Shown here: positions 7,744-14,886 of the stretch, piece after piece
How the letters are laid out: each line of letters opens with the position of its first letter
How positions within the stretch are numbered: position 1 is the first letter of the stretch
Origin: a virus
Length of the DNA: 36,738 nucleotides
Strand: one strand, 5' to 3'
Virus record (IMG/VR): IMGVR_UViG_3300042991_001434
Span: 1 to 36,738 of that record
Position numbers and translations under genes: made by a program
The notes under the pieces: generated by a model
Seen by the model: only the letters and a program-made list of their open reading frames with translations
Databases searched by the model: none
Told to the model about the DNA's origin: nothing

Positions 7744-8159
7744 AGATGTTTTTGTTGACATCCAACGCCTGGCAGGGGCAGATCGAGATTCACTACAACG
7801 ATACCGGCCTGCTGATCAACTGCGATCTCTCACGGGCTGTTCTGAGTGAGCAGCAGCACCTGTGGTTTTTAAAGCGCATGCCGGTAGAACTGGCAGAGCT
7901 GCAGGCGCTGATTGCCAAGACACAGACGGCAAAGCTCACCGAGCTCAAAGAGGAGATCACTTTCGAGACATTCTGGAACCGTTACGACGACAAGGTGCGT
8001 TCATCCCGGAAGAAGGCGCAGCGCATCTGGGACCGGATGACCACGGCCAACCGGGTGAAGGCCTTCAGGCACATTTCGACGTACGAGGCCACCCGTCCGG
8101 CAGGAGTGGCTAAGAAATACGCTGAAACTTACTTAAACGCTGAGACTTGGAATAACTAA
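7740..8159 (+). CDS. Phage early protein, function unknown
   Basis: 139 residues; starts in an ATGA overlap with the DnaA-GemA gene. The N-terminal ~45 residues are beta-like (GQIEIHYNDTGLLINCDL), followed by a helix and a conserved-looking C-terminal half: FETFWNRYDDKVRSSRKKA, then WDRM and AETYLNAETW. The FWxRYxxK...YLNxExW layout recalls small C-terminal domains found on phage replication-initiation proteins, suggesting a replication or DNA-related role, but this is only a resemblance. No motif for catalysis is seen. Confidence 0.72.
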   Translation: MKMFLLTSNAWQGQIEIHYNDTGLLINCDLSRAVLSEQQHLWFLKRMPVELAELQALIAKTQTAKLTELKEEITFETFWNRYDDKVRSSRKKAQRIWDRMTTANRVKAFRHISTYEATRPAGVAKKYAETYLNAETWNN

Positions 8160-8174
8160 AATACGGCTGAACCT

Positions 8175-8477
8175 ATGGCAAAAAAAGGACGCAATGCCGA
8201 TCTTGTAGCCTTAAGAAATGAGGCTCTTTTAGCAAGGTACTATTATTGGAGCGTAATCTGGGAACGCCAGCACGCAAAAGTGCTGAAGATCTTATCGCGG
8301 GAATTTTTCATCACCGAGGCCACGATCATGCGCGAGCTTTTAAATCATGATGATTTCCTGCAGAAATTGATTCACTACAAAGTGACAATCGATAAGCTAG
8401 CCCAGGTATACCCGGAGTGGAACTGGAGGCCGAATACCAGGTTTGGCTACAGTAAAGAACAAATGAAACTGTTTTAA
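8175..8477 (+). CDS. Small helical phage protein in the Mor position (unknown)
   Basis: 100 residues, predominantly helical and basic at the start. The core RNEALLARYYYWSVIWERQ, then LKILSREFFITEATIMREL, resembles an HTH-like arrangement common in small conserved genes of Bacteroidota phages. In Mu the gene after gemA is mor, the middle-promoter activator; this is the last gene of the early block and lies in about that position, so a transcription activator is conceivable, but I see no Mor/C signature. Typical RBS is absent. Last gene before the accessory block. Confidence 0.68.
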   Translation: MAKKGRNADLVALRNEALLARYYYWSVIWERQHAKVLKILSREFFITEATIMRELLNHDDFLQKLIHYKVTIDKLAQVYPEWNWRPNTRFGYSKEQMKLF

Positions 8478-8496
8478 CAATCTAAATTTTAAAATT

Positions 8497-8826
8497 ATGA
8501 ATTACAATTTTCCAGATCACATCTCGGGCGACACGTTCAACGGTGTCGAATTCCAGGTGAACGTGAACGGTGCGCCGCAGGATCTCACCGGCTTCACCAT
8601 CAAGATGGAGGTGAAGAAATCGCAGGTTTCCGGCGCGGCGCTGACACTCTCCACGGAAGAAGACATCAGCATAACCGACGGCCCAGCCGGCCGCTTCAGT
8701 ATCAACCAGCAAGTTGTTGTCCTAAAGCCGGGCACGTATTTTTACGACATAGAGTTCTCCAAAGATGGCTATGTGAAGACCTGGATCTCGGGCACATGGA
8801 CGATTATTAACGACATAACACGCTGA
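8497..8826 (+). CDS. BppU/Ig-like beta-domain structural protein
   Basis: 109 residues, all-beta. The layout DHISGDTFNGVEFQVNVNG, PQDLTGFTIKMEVKK, TEEDISITDGPAGRFSI and PGTYFYDIEF is that of the N-terminal domain of baseplate upper proteins (BppU family) and related phage Ig-like domains, where a strand pair frames a linear or polynomial 'deformation' domain. It likely attaches receptor-binding components to the tail or capsid. Its place directly after early genes, away from the tail operon, is unusual. It precedes another beta-rich gene by four bases, suggesting the two act as a pair. Confidence 0.75.
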   Translation: MNYNFPDHISGDTFNGVEFQVNVNGAPQDLTGFTIKMEVKKSQVSGAALTLSTEEDISITDGPAGRFSINQQVVVLKPGTYFYDIEFSKDGYVKTWISGTWTIINDITR

Positions 8827-8830
8827 AGCC

Positions 8831-9289
8831 ATGGACCAGATAACGATAAACGTAACAGAAACCGTTGAAAATGTTACCGTTCAGGTGACCGAAGGCGGAT
8901 ACCTGCCCAGGTATGAAAGCTGGCTGCAGGAGGATGTGAGTATAGGGGAAAATAATGAATGGACACAAGGCCCTCACCTCACCTTATCACCAGGTATTTA
9001 CCATATAATTGCACAGGTAATTTTGAAAAATTCCTCAACTGGTATTACTAAATATTATTCAAAAATATCCGGGATTGCAGATTATAATATTGCTGTTGAT
9101 AGAGGTCTGAATTACTCGGGATATGATGTTACCCTGGTGATGAATGCTATCGTTGCAATTTCTGAGGAAGAAACCGTTGCAGTATTTGCGGCTGTGAGTA
9201 ATCAAGACAATGCAATAATTGTAAGTATTCCTTCCTGGGGTACTTCAGTAAGGAAGGCTACCGGGATTATGGCAATTAAGATCGGGTGA
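8831..9289 (+). CDS. Fibre/tip-like beta protein, partner of the BppU-like gene
   Basis: 152 residues. The first ~25 residues form alternating strands (ITINVTETVENVTVQVTEGG) as seen at the start of many Bacteroidota phage fibre subunits. The rest (LSPGIYHIIAQVIL, YDVTLVMNAIVAISEEET, AVFAAVSN) resembles a jelly-roll/C1q-like trimeric tip. The first half is GC-rich, but from ~8940 the DNA becomes AT-rich, so the receptor-facing domain may have been exchanged. No enzymatic motif is present. The role as receptor-binding or decoration protein is inferred. Confidence 0.68.
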   Translation: MDQITINVTETVENVTVQVTEGGYLPRYESWLQEDVSIGENNEWTQGPHLTLSPGIYHIIAQVILKNSSTGITKYYSKISGIADYNIAVDRGLNYSGYDVTLVMNAIVAISEEETVAVFAAVSNQDNAIIVSIPSWGTSVRKATGIMAIKIG

Positions 9290-9323
9290 GAGTATAGATG
9301 ATATCCACTAAATTGCTAAAATC

Positions 9324-9557
9324 ATGGGAGACTTAATCAGTTCAGACATTCAGTTGACAGTTGAGGAGTACGATCTCATTCATGAAGCCCTGAATGGTTA
9401 TAAAAAAAGATGCCTGGCTAATGCACATAATGCTCTATATAATGGGTATGGCCCCGGATCATCTACTGTTATAAGTCAGATGAAAGCAGAAAGATGGGTT
9501 GAAAAGGGAAAATTTTGTGATGAGATCAACAGCAAATTGGGGAATTCGTTTATATAA
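9324..9557 (+). CDS. Small hypothetical protein
   Basis: 77 residues, soluble, helical (LTVEEYDLIHEALNGYKKR), no recognised motif. It lies 34 bases after the fibre-like gene and 40 bases before an intrinsic terminator, so it is the last gene of this transcription unit. AT-rich composition matches the adjacent 3' part of the fibre gene and the following moron. Confidence 0.58.
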   Translation: MGDLISSDIQLTVEEYDLIHEALNGYKKRCLANAHNALYNGYGPGSSTVISQMKAERWVEKGKFCDEINSKLGNSFI

Positions 9558-9595
9558 AGATATGCTATTTGGGGATTAATCATGTTGCAAAGACA

Positions 9596-9625
9596 AAGGC
9601 TGTCCAAATCGGGCAGCCTTTTTTG
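9596..9625 (+). terminator. Intrinsic terminator closing the early/accessory operon
   Basis: Ten-base stem AAGGCTGTCC (9596-9605) and GGGCAGCCTT (9611-9620) with one G-U pair, loop AAATC, followed by TTTTG. It would stop + strand transcription of the early genes before the independently promoted gene at 9790. Confidence 0.85.
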
Positions 9626-9682
9626 TTGCTTTCCGTAAAAATTTGTATTATATTTGAGTGTGATTTAAAAAGATTACTTTTG
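9622..9682 (+). promoter_or_regulatory. Two overlapping Bacteroidota-type promoters for the moron
   Basis: First: TTG at 9626-9628, 20-base spacer, TATATTTG at 9649-9656 (matches TAnnTTTG). Second: TTTG at 9653-9656, 18-base spacer, TACTTTTG at 9675-9682. Both lie right after the terminator and ahead of the gene at 9790, leaving a leader of about 100-130 bases. The -33 region of the first overlaps the terminator's T-run. Confidence 0.6.
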
Positions 9683-9789
9683 TTACAAAGTTTATTAAAC
9701 GGAGACAAACTTATCATAACCCCAGCCACAACTAAAACATTTTACTTTTTGAATCGTTCTAATGGTAATGAGTATAAAAATCAACCAAT

Positions 9790-10491
9790 ATGCCATTAAT
9801 TAATATGATTAGTATGATTCTGCTTGATAGTACCAGCGTGGCGCAATCAGCTGCGGCATCAAGTTCAATGAATAGTATCTTGACAATTATTTCCATAGTT
9901 GCAGGTGCTTTAGCAATTATTATTTTTCTATACCAGATAGGCGCTTTTGTTCAAAGACAAAAAGACAGAATGAGCCACCTTGAAAGTGATGCGGATACGG
10001 TCATTAAGCCTTCCATTACAAGAATCGAAACAAAAATTGAGGACAGGTTATTACCAGCAATTAACGAAATTAACTCTGGTATTTCGTATTTAAAGGGAGC
10101 AATGGGTCAGATTCTTACTCAGGATTTTACAGAATCAAGGTCGCCAAAATCTTTAAATGAAAAGGGGAATAAAATTGTAAAGGATTCCGGAATCGATACA
10201 ATTATTGACAACCAATTTGAGCACATTTTGGAATTAGTTAGAGCAAAAGGTCCCGTCAATGCTTACCAGGCACAAGAGGCCACGATTGAGGCTGTAAAAA
10301 GTCTTGCGACCAAAGAGGACTTAAAAGGAGATTTAGAAATGGGATCATTCCGTTCAGGTCAGGAAATTGACATTGTCTTATATGTTGGAGCCTATTACAT
10401 CCGTGATCGGATACTTGAAAGACTTGGGCTTTTACCTGATGATATTGATAACGATGATCCAAGTGTAAGCAAGTCACCTGAAAGCAGATAA
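9790..10491 (+). CDS. Membrane-anchored coiled-coil protein (putative moron)
   Basis: 233 residues. One membrane segment at ~29-53 (ILTIISIVAGALAIIIFLYQ), then a long charged helix (QRQKDRMSHLESDADTVIK ... ETKIEDRLLPAINEINSGISYL) and a C-terminal domain with FEHILELVRAKGPVNAYQAQ and an acidic end. The N-terminus is short, so the large domain probably lies in the cytoplasm. AT-rich and in its own transcription cassette (terminator before, promoters), the arrangement of lysogenic-conversion 'morons'. A superinfection-exclusion or defence role is a guess. Starts at 9805 or 9814 are also possible. It converges on the - strand operon with a 17-base gap. Confidence 0.74.
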   Translation: MPLINMISMILLDSTSVAQSAAASSSMNSILTIISIVAGALAIIIFLYQIGAFVQRQKDRMSHLESDADTVIKPSITRIETKIEDRLLPAINEINSGISYLKGAMGQILTQDFTESRSPKSLNEKGNKIVKDSGIDTIIDNQFEHILELVRAKGPVNAYQAQEATIEAVKSLATKEDLKGDLEMGSFRSGQEIDIVLYVGAYYIRDRILERLGLLPDDIDNDDPSVSKSPESR

Positions 10492-10508
10492 TCCATCTCA
10501 ATTTTTGT

Positions 10509-10988
10509 TCAATCACCCTGCACTTCCGCCATTACCAACTTCACCCCCGTATAATCATACAGGTCAGCCATCACGCGGATAACGGAGCGGGCAAACGTCT
10601 CGGTATAGGTAACCGACTCGATGCCGGTGACGATGCACTGCCCGCAGATCAGCCGGCCGGCTTCATCTTTCAGCTCGGCTCCCTGGATGGTGTTGATGAT
10701 CTCCATCACCTGCGAGGCATGGGCTTTTACCGCCGAATCCTGCACCGCGTTCTCTACACTGCCGAAAGGCGCCTGGCTGAGATAATGGAGGCGGATGATC
10801 GCGTGCCTGCCACAACGTACACGGCCATAATAATCAATGGGGATATCGGCCGGCATTTCGATATAGATCACCGGGACCTTATAAACGGTCTTGTTCTTAT
10901 CCCTGAGGTACTGGCCGGTGTAGTAAAATACTGTTGTAATACTCTTTAACTCCTCTTTGAGCAGTTTATAAATGTTGTAGGTATCCAT
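10509..10988 (-). CDS. Putative tail completion/terminator protein (Mu gp37-like position)
   Basis: 159 residues. Layout: N-terminal helix MDTYNIYKLLKEELKSI, strands with KVPVIYIEMPADIP, a long helix SQVMEIINTIQGAELKD, then SVTYTETFARSVIRVMADLY. This order (helix, beta, helix, final beta strand ending in a regular pattern) resembles tail-terminator/tail-completion proteins. It is the last gene of the - strand packaging operon, right after the gpG homologue, where such a connector would be expected. The family is not recognised directly, so the function is inferred from fold-like pattern and position. Confidence 0.7.
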   Translation of the reverse strand: MDTYNIYKLLKEELKSITTVFYYTGQYLRDKNKTVYKVPVIYIEMPADIPIDYYGRVRCGRHAIIRLHYLSQAPFGSVENAVQDSAVKAHASQVMEIINTIQGAELKDEAGRLICGQCIVTGIESVTYTETFARSVIRVMADLYDYTGVKLVMAEVQGD

Positions 10989-10994
10989 TATGGT

Positions 10995-11444
10995 TTATTT
11001 TAAGATGCTGTTCAATGTTTTTTCGATCTCGTCATCAATGATCTTGTCCAGGTCGGCCGAGTCGCCGATGAACTGGCGTTTGGGCATGGTGAAGCCTGCG
11101 CCGCGGCCTGCCTTAAGACCTTCGTTGTGCACATCGGCATAGATCACGTCGCTATAGACGGTTACTTTACCAGGTGAAACTTCATATTTGATGCTCCGTC
11201 CCAGGTCGCCGGTCTTGCCGGTCAGTATCTTTCGGCTGCCGGCAGCTCCCCTGGCGTTTCTTGCCCTTCGCTGGACTTCTTTCCAGGGCTTGGCGCCGTT
11301 ATCCTGGAAGCCTTCCTTCTGGAAGTTTTCGGTAAAGAGATCCACGGCCTTCTTGCCGATGGCCACCGGCAGAGAGGTGCTGATGGCCAGTGCAAGTTTG
11401 GCTTGCTGGGATTTGAGCAGGATGGAGAATTGTTCGGGGGTCAT
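10995..11444 (-). CDS. Phage virion morphogenesis protein, Mu gpG-like
   Basis: 149 residues. Matches the phage virion morphogenesis (Mu gpG/P2 gpS) family: N-terminal helix FSILLKSQQAKLALAIS, GKKAVDLFTENFQKEGF, then the hallmark KPWKEVQRRARNARG, RKILTGKTGDLGRSI, strand KVTVYSDVIYADVHNEG and a basic MPKRQFIG near the end. The family acts in tail completion and head-tail joining. Its start codon lies directly downstream of a heptanucleotide array (11451-11534) that forms its 5' leader. Confidence 0.87.
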   Translation of the reverse strand: MTPEQFSILLKSQQAKLALAISTSLPVAIGKKAVDLFTENFQKEGFQDNGAKPWKEVQRRARNARGAAGSRKILTGKTGDLGRSIKYEVSPGKVTVYSDVIYADVHNEGLKAGRGAGFTMPKRQFIGDSADLDKIIDDEIEKTLNSILK

Positions 11445-11450
11445 GGGGGT

Positions 11451-11534
11451 GACTGGGTATTAGTTATTGGGTATTGGTTATTGGGTATTGGTTATTGGGT
11501 ATTGGGTATTGGAGACTGGTTATTGGTCATTGGT
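11451..11534. repeat. Heptanucleotide array, TATTGGK x ~12
   Basis: Twelve tandem 7-base units (TATTGGG/TATTGGT with variants GACTGGG, TATTAGT, GACTGGT, CATTGGT). It fills the space between the holin-like gene and the gpG homologue and also forms the last codons (T-N-D-Q-stop) of the holin-like gene on the - strand. Confidence 0.9.
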
Positions 11535-11777
11535 TTTTAAATTTTGGTTGATGACGTCGCTTTTGTCGGCGCTGCCTTTGGAGCTGCCGTAGAAGTAGCC
11601 TACCACGAGCCCGAAAGCTGCCTGGATGGAACCGATCGACATGATCAGGACGTCTTTCAGCGGGGAATCGGGATTTTTGATGACCACCAGGATCAACAGG
11701 ATGATCAGGGCGAAGGTACCCACGGCGATCATCGCGCCCAACAGGTACATGAACAGGTCTTTGATTTTTGTCTTCAT
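11520..11777 (-). CDS. Two-TM holin-like small membrane protein
   Basis: 85 residues with two membrane segments, ~9-33 (MYLLGAMIAVGTFALIILLI) and ~43-64 (VLIMSIGSIQAAFGLVVGYF), joined by a short polar loop (KNPDSPLKD), then a charged/polar tail (SSKGSADKSD). Size and two-helix topology fit class II holins, and phage holins often sit near late genes; no endolysin is next to it. It could alternatively be a small virion or exclusion membrane protein. Its last codons lie inside the 7-base repeat array. Confidence 0.7.
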   Translation of the reverse strand: MKTKIKDLFMYLLGAMIAVGTFALIILLILVVIKNPDSPLKDVLIMSIGSIQAAFGLVVGYFYGSSKGSADKSDVINQNLKTNDQ

Positions 11778-11798
11778 GATATTTTTTTGTTAAAACAG

Positions 11799-11828
11799 TT
11801 GACTTTTAAGTTTTTTGTTGTATATTTG
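11799..11828 (+). promoter_or_regulatory. Strong Bacteroidota-type promoter P1 (antisense to operon)
   Basis: TTG at 11799-11801, exact 19-base spacer, TATATTTG at 11821-11828, matching the consensus fully. It lies between two - strand genes but points along the + strand. The sequence around the -7 box (GTTGTATATTTGCAG) is identical at the second promoter 125 bases downstream. Confidence 0.65.
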
Positions 11829-11834
11829 CAGTGC

Positions 11835-11914
11835 TGGGTCTGCGTGGTCCGGCGGTCACGATAGGGAAGGTGTTCCAACATCTTCCCTATCGCGCTTTAA
11901 AATGATTTTTTTTC
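11835..11914 (+). ncRNA. Candidate small RNA with its own terminator
   Basis: From the expected start ~7 bases after the P1 -7 box, a GC-rich stretch (GTGGTCCGGCGGTCAC can form a short stem) leads into a 14-base-pair hairpin (11859-11872 with 11879-11892, one G-U pair, loop TTCCAA) and, after 15 bases, a run of eight T's. There is no good open reading frame. An ~80-base RNA would result. Prediction only; the same DNA read on the - strand lacks a T-run. Confidence 0.35.
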
Positions 11915-11923
11915 ATCAATTTG

Positions 11924-11953
11924 TTGCATTTGTGTTTTTTTGTTGTATATTTG
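11924..11953 (+). promoter_or_regulatory. Strong Bacteroidota-type promoter P2, reading into the toxin 3' end
   Basis: TTG at 11924-11926, 19-base spacer, TATATTTG at 11946-11953. The expected start is near 11960, so the transcript would run antisense into the 3' end of the portal-MuF-toxin gene. Spacing and core are the same as P1, indicating a tandem duplication followed by divergence. Confidence 0.62.
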
Positions 11954-11985
11954 CAGAGTCGGGGTTGCGTACCCGGACCGCCCGG

Positions 11986-12015
11986 AAGCGAAATGTCATT
12001 CGTGATGTTTCGCTT
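11986..12015. other. 13-bp hairpin with TTCG loop at the toxin gene stop
   Basis: Arms 11986-11998 and 12003-12015 pair completely with two G-U pairs on the + strand RNA and enclose a TTCG tetraloop. It overlaps the stop codon and last codons of the - strand portal-MuF gene. On the + strand it lies ~26 bases after the expected P2 start; no long T-run follows on either strand, so it may stabilise RNA rather than terminate. Confidence 0.55.
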
Positions 12016-14422
12016 TCGTTATTAAAAGCTCTCCCTGATTATTTAAAATATAGACTCCTTTTAACGAGTTATATTTATTTAGCGCTCCATGAACAATATT
12101 TTCTAAGATTTCTTTATCAGGTGGATTTTCAATCAATAAAATTACAAAGTCAGACTTCTCAGTGGCTTCTGCAATTCTCAATTTAATGGATCTAATTTTA
12201 CCATTGCTTGTTTTAAATTCTAAAACAGTAGGAGACGTTTTTAATTTAGCGTCTGGGCATTTAGTTGGGTTCTGCCGGCAATAATTTTCACCATAATATC
12301 TAAGCCTTAATGCTTTTTCATCTTTATAAATCTTTGGTAAAAGCATAAAATCTTTAATTCCACTATTGACAAGTGCTTCGGCAATTCTTGTATTTTGTTC
12401 ATATTCTTTTTCAAGAGGTGTCAGTAAATGCTCAAAATAACTACCTGCTTCAGTCTCTACTTCAAGATAAGCTAAATTGTCCGGTAACTGGAGCATTGCA
12501 TTTTGAATAATCCGCTCCGGAGCGTTCTTAAAGTATGGATGCTTATTCGTAACCAGCTCTCCGGTGTAATACGGGTTACCCTCCAGTCCTTTTGCCGGGG
12601 GTACAATTTTCCCCGGTTCCGCGGATACCTGCGCATCGGTCGTCTTCCAGTCGCACTTGCAGTTCCACAGGTTGCCCGGCTGGTTGTTGTTCCAGAACTC
12701 GTGGTTCATAGGCAAAGTTATCCCTACATACCCCAGGTGCAGTTCCCTGGGCGAGGCCGACCGGCTCCTGATCCAGGTCAGGTTCGGGAACAGGTGCTTC
12801 TCTTGTTCGAACCTTTCCCACTGCCTGGCGCTCCGTGCCCTGGCGGTGATGCTGGTCAGCTCTGCCTGGTGGTAACGGTTATACCTGGCCACGTGATCCT
12901 GTGCCGCTTTCTTATCCTGGCCTGCCTCTTTGATCAGGCTGGTCACCTGGTAGGTTTTATGCGCGGCAAATTTGGCCACGTTCAACTTGAACCTGTTGGC
13001 CAGTTCAGGATTTATCCCCTCGGGGAATACCTGGTTGACGGCTTTCTCGTATCCTTTAAAATACAGGTTAAACAGGTCGGCGTTCACATCTGCTTTATTT
13101 CCGGAGGTAATGGCAGCGATAGCTTTGTCGACGGTCGCTTTACGGTTTAAGGTAAGGCGGAAGACGGTCGAATGGTGACTGTGGCAGTCGCATTCCTGCG
13201 AATGCCGTCCGAAATAAAGATCATGGAGTACTGAAGTGGTGAAATCACCAGGCGTCAGACCGCGGTGAAGTTTTTTTTTTGCCGGTGGCTCAGGTGGCTC
13301 CGGCGGCTCGGGTGTCGGCTTTGAGTCTTCCTTGGGCTCCTTAATGGCCACATAGTCGAACTCCAGGCCGTTCAGGAACGTAAACCCTTTGGCGACCAGG
13401 AAGGGGATCACCTGGTTGTTCACGGCGTACTTGACCCTGCGCATACGGGCAAAGGAGATATCGTCCATTACTCTTTCCTGGACGTTGGCTGCCCCGGTCC
13501 AGGATTTCTCGTCGCTGGTGGCCGTCTGGCCGTTGATCAGCTTGGAGATCTGGTTGTCGCAGTAGTTGATATTCTCCAGGTATATCTTGTGGATGTCCTG
13601 GCCGGTACGCTCTTTTATCTCCACCTCGTCGCCCGCCTGGGTCACGATGTACCCGTCTGAGCCGAAGTTGGCCGCTTTCTGCTCGATGCGGTCCAGCTCT
13701 GATTCCACGTTCGTATTGGCCTTGATGTGCAGCACCGGCATGCCGAACTTTTCTGATGCCCGGCTCCAGTCGCTGCGGGCGTAGAACTTCCACAGCACGT
13801 TGTAAGCTGCCTTCTGAAGCAATCCAAGGTCGTTCTTCACGCCGAACTGAATCAGGTTCAGCTCTTCCATGAAATCGCCGTAGGGCATCGTGTTGCCGTG
13901 AGATGATCCTTCCAGCAGCAGCAGCTTGGAATCGGGCTGGACGCAGTCGCGCCAGATCAGGATCGAATCGATCCGCTTTTCTTTCGGGTACAGGTCGAAT
14001 TCCACCAGGCTATAACCATAAAACTCGGCTTCGAGCAACCAGGTCACCACCTGTTCGAACCAGGCGCCATTGAGGAAACGGGTGGCTTCCTTATCCAGTG
14101 TCTCACCTTTATAAAGGCCGAACTGCTCGCAGATCACCTTGTTGACGGCGATCATCACCTGGCTGTTCAGGTGGGCATCCTGCATGATGTAGTTGTAGAT
14201 GGCCAGCAGCTTCCCGCGGTCGGGACGATCCAGGTACGTGGCCATGGTCACGGCCGACTTGATGTCGCCGATCTCGTAGCTGATCGCCCTGACCGGCTGC
14301 GGTTTCACGGCATAGCTCGCGCGTGTCTTGGTTTCAACCAGCTTGGTGGCCGTTTTTGGTGCCTCAGGAGGCGTTTTTTTGGCTAAGCTGAGCCTTGGTA
14401 TCGTGAAGGAAAGGAGTTTCAT
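11996..14422 (-). CDS. Portal (DUF935) + MuF head protein + C-terminal nuclease-toxin-like domain
   Basis: 808 residues, three parts. Residues ~45-365: Mu gp29-type portal (DUF935), with DRPDRGKLLAIYNYIMQDAH, LLEAEFYGYSLVEF, KFGMPVLHIKAN and GQTATSDEKSW. A Pro-rich linker follows (~369-383, PTPEPPEPPEPPAKK). Residues ~395-605: MuF/gp30 minor head domain (ITARARSARQWERFEQ, NLTWIRSRSA, GNLWNCKCDWKTTD). Residues ~670-808: an AT-richer extra domain with LLPKIYKD, PDAKLKTSPTVLEFK (D724, E735, K737), IRSIKLRIAEATEKSDFVIL and GVYILNNQGEL. This is a PD-(D/E)xK-like pattern as in contact-dependent (CdiA C-terminal) nuclease toxins. Mu keeps gp29 and gp30 separate. No immunity gene is evident beside it. 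Confidence 0.88.
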   Translation of the reverse strand: MKLLSFTIPRLSLAKKTPPEAPKTATKLVETKTRASYAVKPQPVRAISYEIGDIKSAVTMATYLDRPDRGKLLAIYNYIMQDAHLNSQVMIAVNKVICEQFGLYKGETLDKEATRFLNGAWFEQVVTWLLEAEFYGYSLVEFDLYPKEKRIDSILIWRDCVQPDSKLLLLEGSSHGNTMPYGDFMEELNLIQFGVKNDLGLLQKAAYNVLWKFYARSDWSRASEKFGMPVLHIKANTNVESELDRIEQKAANFGSDGYIVTQAGDEVEIKERTGQDIHKIYLENINYCDNQISKLINGQTATSDEKSWTGAANVQERVMDDISFARMRRVKYAVNNQVIPFLVAKGFTFLNGLEFDYVAIKEPKEDSKPTPEPPEPPEPPAKKKLHRGLTPGDFTTSVLHDLYFGRHSQECDCHSHHSTVFRLTLNRKATVDKAIAAITSGNKADVNADLFNLYFKGYEKAVNQVFPEGINPELANRFKLNVAKFAAHKTYQVTSLIKEAGQDKKAAQDHVARYNRYHQAELTSITARARSARQWERFEQEKHLFPNLTWIRSRSASPRELHLGYVGITLPMNHEFWNNNQPGNLWNCKCDWKTTDAQVSAEPGKIVPPAKGLEGNPYYTGELVTNKHPYFKNAPERIIQNAMLQLPDNLAYLEVETEAGSYFEHLLTPLEKEYEQNTRIAEALVNSGIKDFMLLPKIYKDEKALRLRYYGENYCRQNPTKCPDAKLKTSPTVLEFKTSNGKIRSIKLRIAEATEKSDFVILLIENPPDKEILENIVHGALNKYNSLKGVYILNNQGELLITKAKHHE

Positions 14423-14457
14423 TATGGCTTATCTTACAAGGTTATGCAACAGGTTTT

Positions 14458-14886
14458 CTAAATGCGGTGACTGCGAGGGGCAACACTGCCCATCCGGCGA
14501 AGGCCTTCGCCCTCTCCCTGGGGATCTTCATCCGGAAGCGCCGGCAGGTTGATGGTGAACTTGCCCTTGGAGATGTTCTCCAGGTCGCCCAGGCACTCGT
14601 CGTAATCGGTCTTGACTTTCTCGGGCATATCCACGTCCGGAAGCCGCAGGAAGATGTGATACACGGCAATCGACAGCGCCCAGCTCAGCAGTTGGTAGTT
14701 GCGATCAAGGTCTGTCTTGGCCAGTTCGGTGTCGATGTCGTACATATGGCCGATGTATCCTTTTATGCTGTCCTGGGCCGTCTTGCCGCAATATTCTAGA
14801 ATGCTATCATCTTCCTCGACCGCCATATCGAGCAGGTCTGTTGAAATTCTTCCCTTGTAGTCGTTCGGTTGGATATACATGATCAA
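14458..14886 (-). CDS. Mu gp36-like (DUF1320) head-tail connector-type protein
   Basis: 142 residues. Matches the gp36 family: start MYIQPNDYKGRISTDLLDMA, then helices EYCGKTAQDSIKGYIGHMYD and a long helix with LLSWALSIAVYHIFLRLPDV, then VKTDYDECLGDLENISKGK and a strand. The family is thought to act as a head-completion or adaptor protein. The C-terminal ~25 residues are polar and disordered (GEGEGLRRMGSVAPRS). It overlaps the large terminase start by four bases. Confidence 0.82.
   Translation of the reverse strand: MIMYIQPNDYKGRISTDLLDMAVEEDDSILEYCGKTAQDSIKGYIGHMYDIDTELAKTDLDRNYQLLSWALSIAVYHIFLRLPDVDMPEKVKTDYDECLGDLENISKGKFTINLPALPDEDPQGEGEGLRRMGSVAPRSHRI

Noticed and set aside
9569-9799. 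+ strand frame of 76 codons
   Set aside because: It runs through the intrinsic terminator and both promoters and overlaps the start of the moron gene.
11815-12186. + strand frame of 123 codons across the promoter-hairpin units
   Set aside because: Begins inside the promoter box, runs antisense to the toxin domain, and has a low-quality sequence; an RNA explanation fits better.
14442-14669. Short - strand frame at the end of the gp36-like gene
   Set aside because: Different frame within a well-supported gene, no homology and no start signal.
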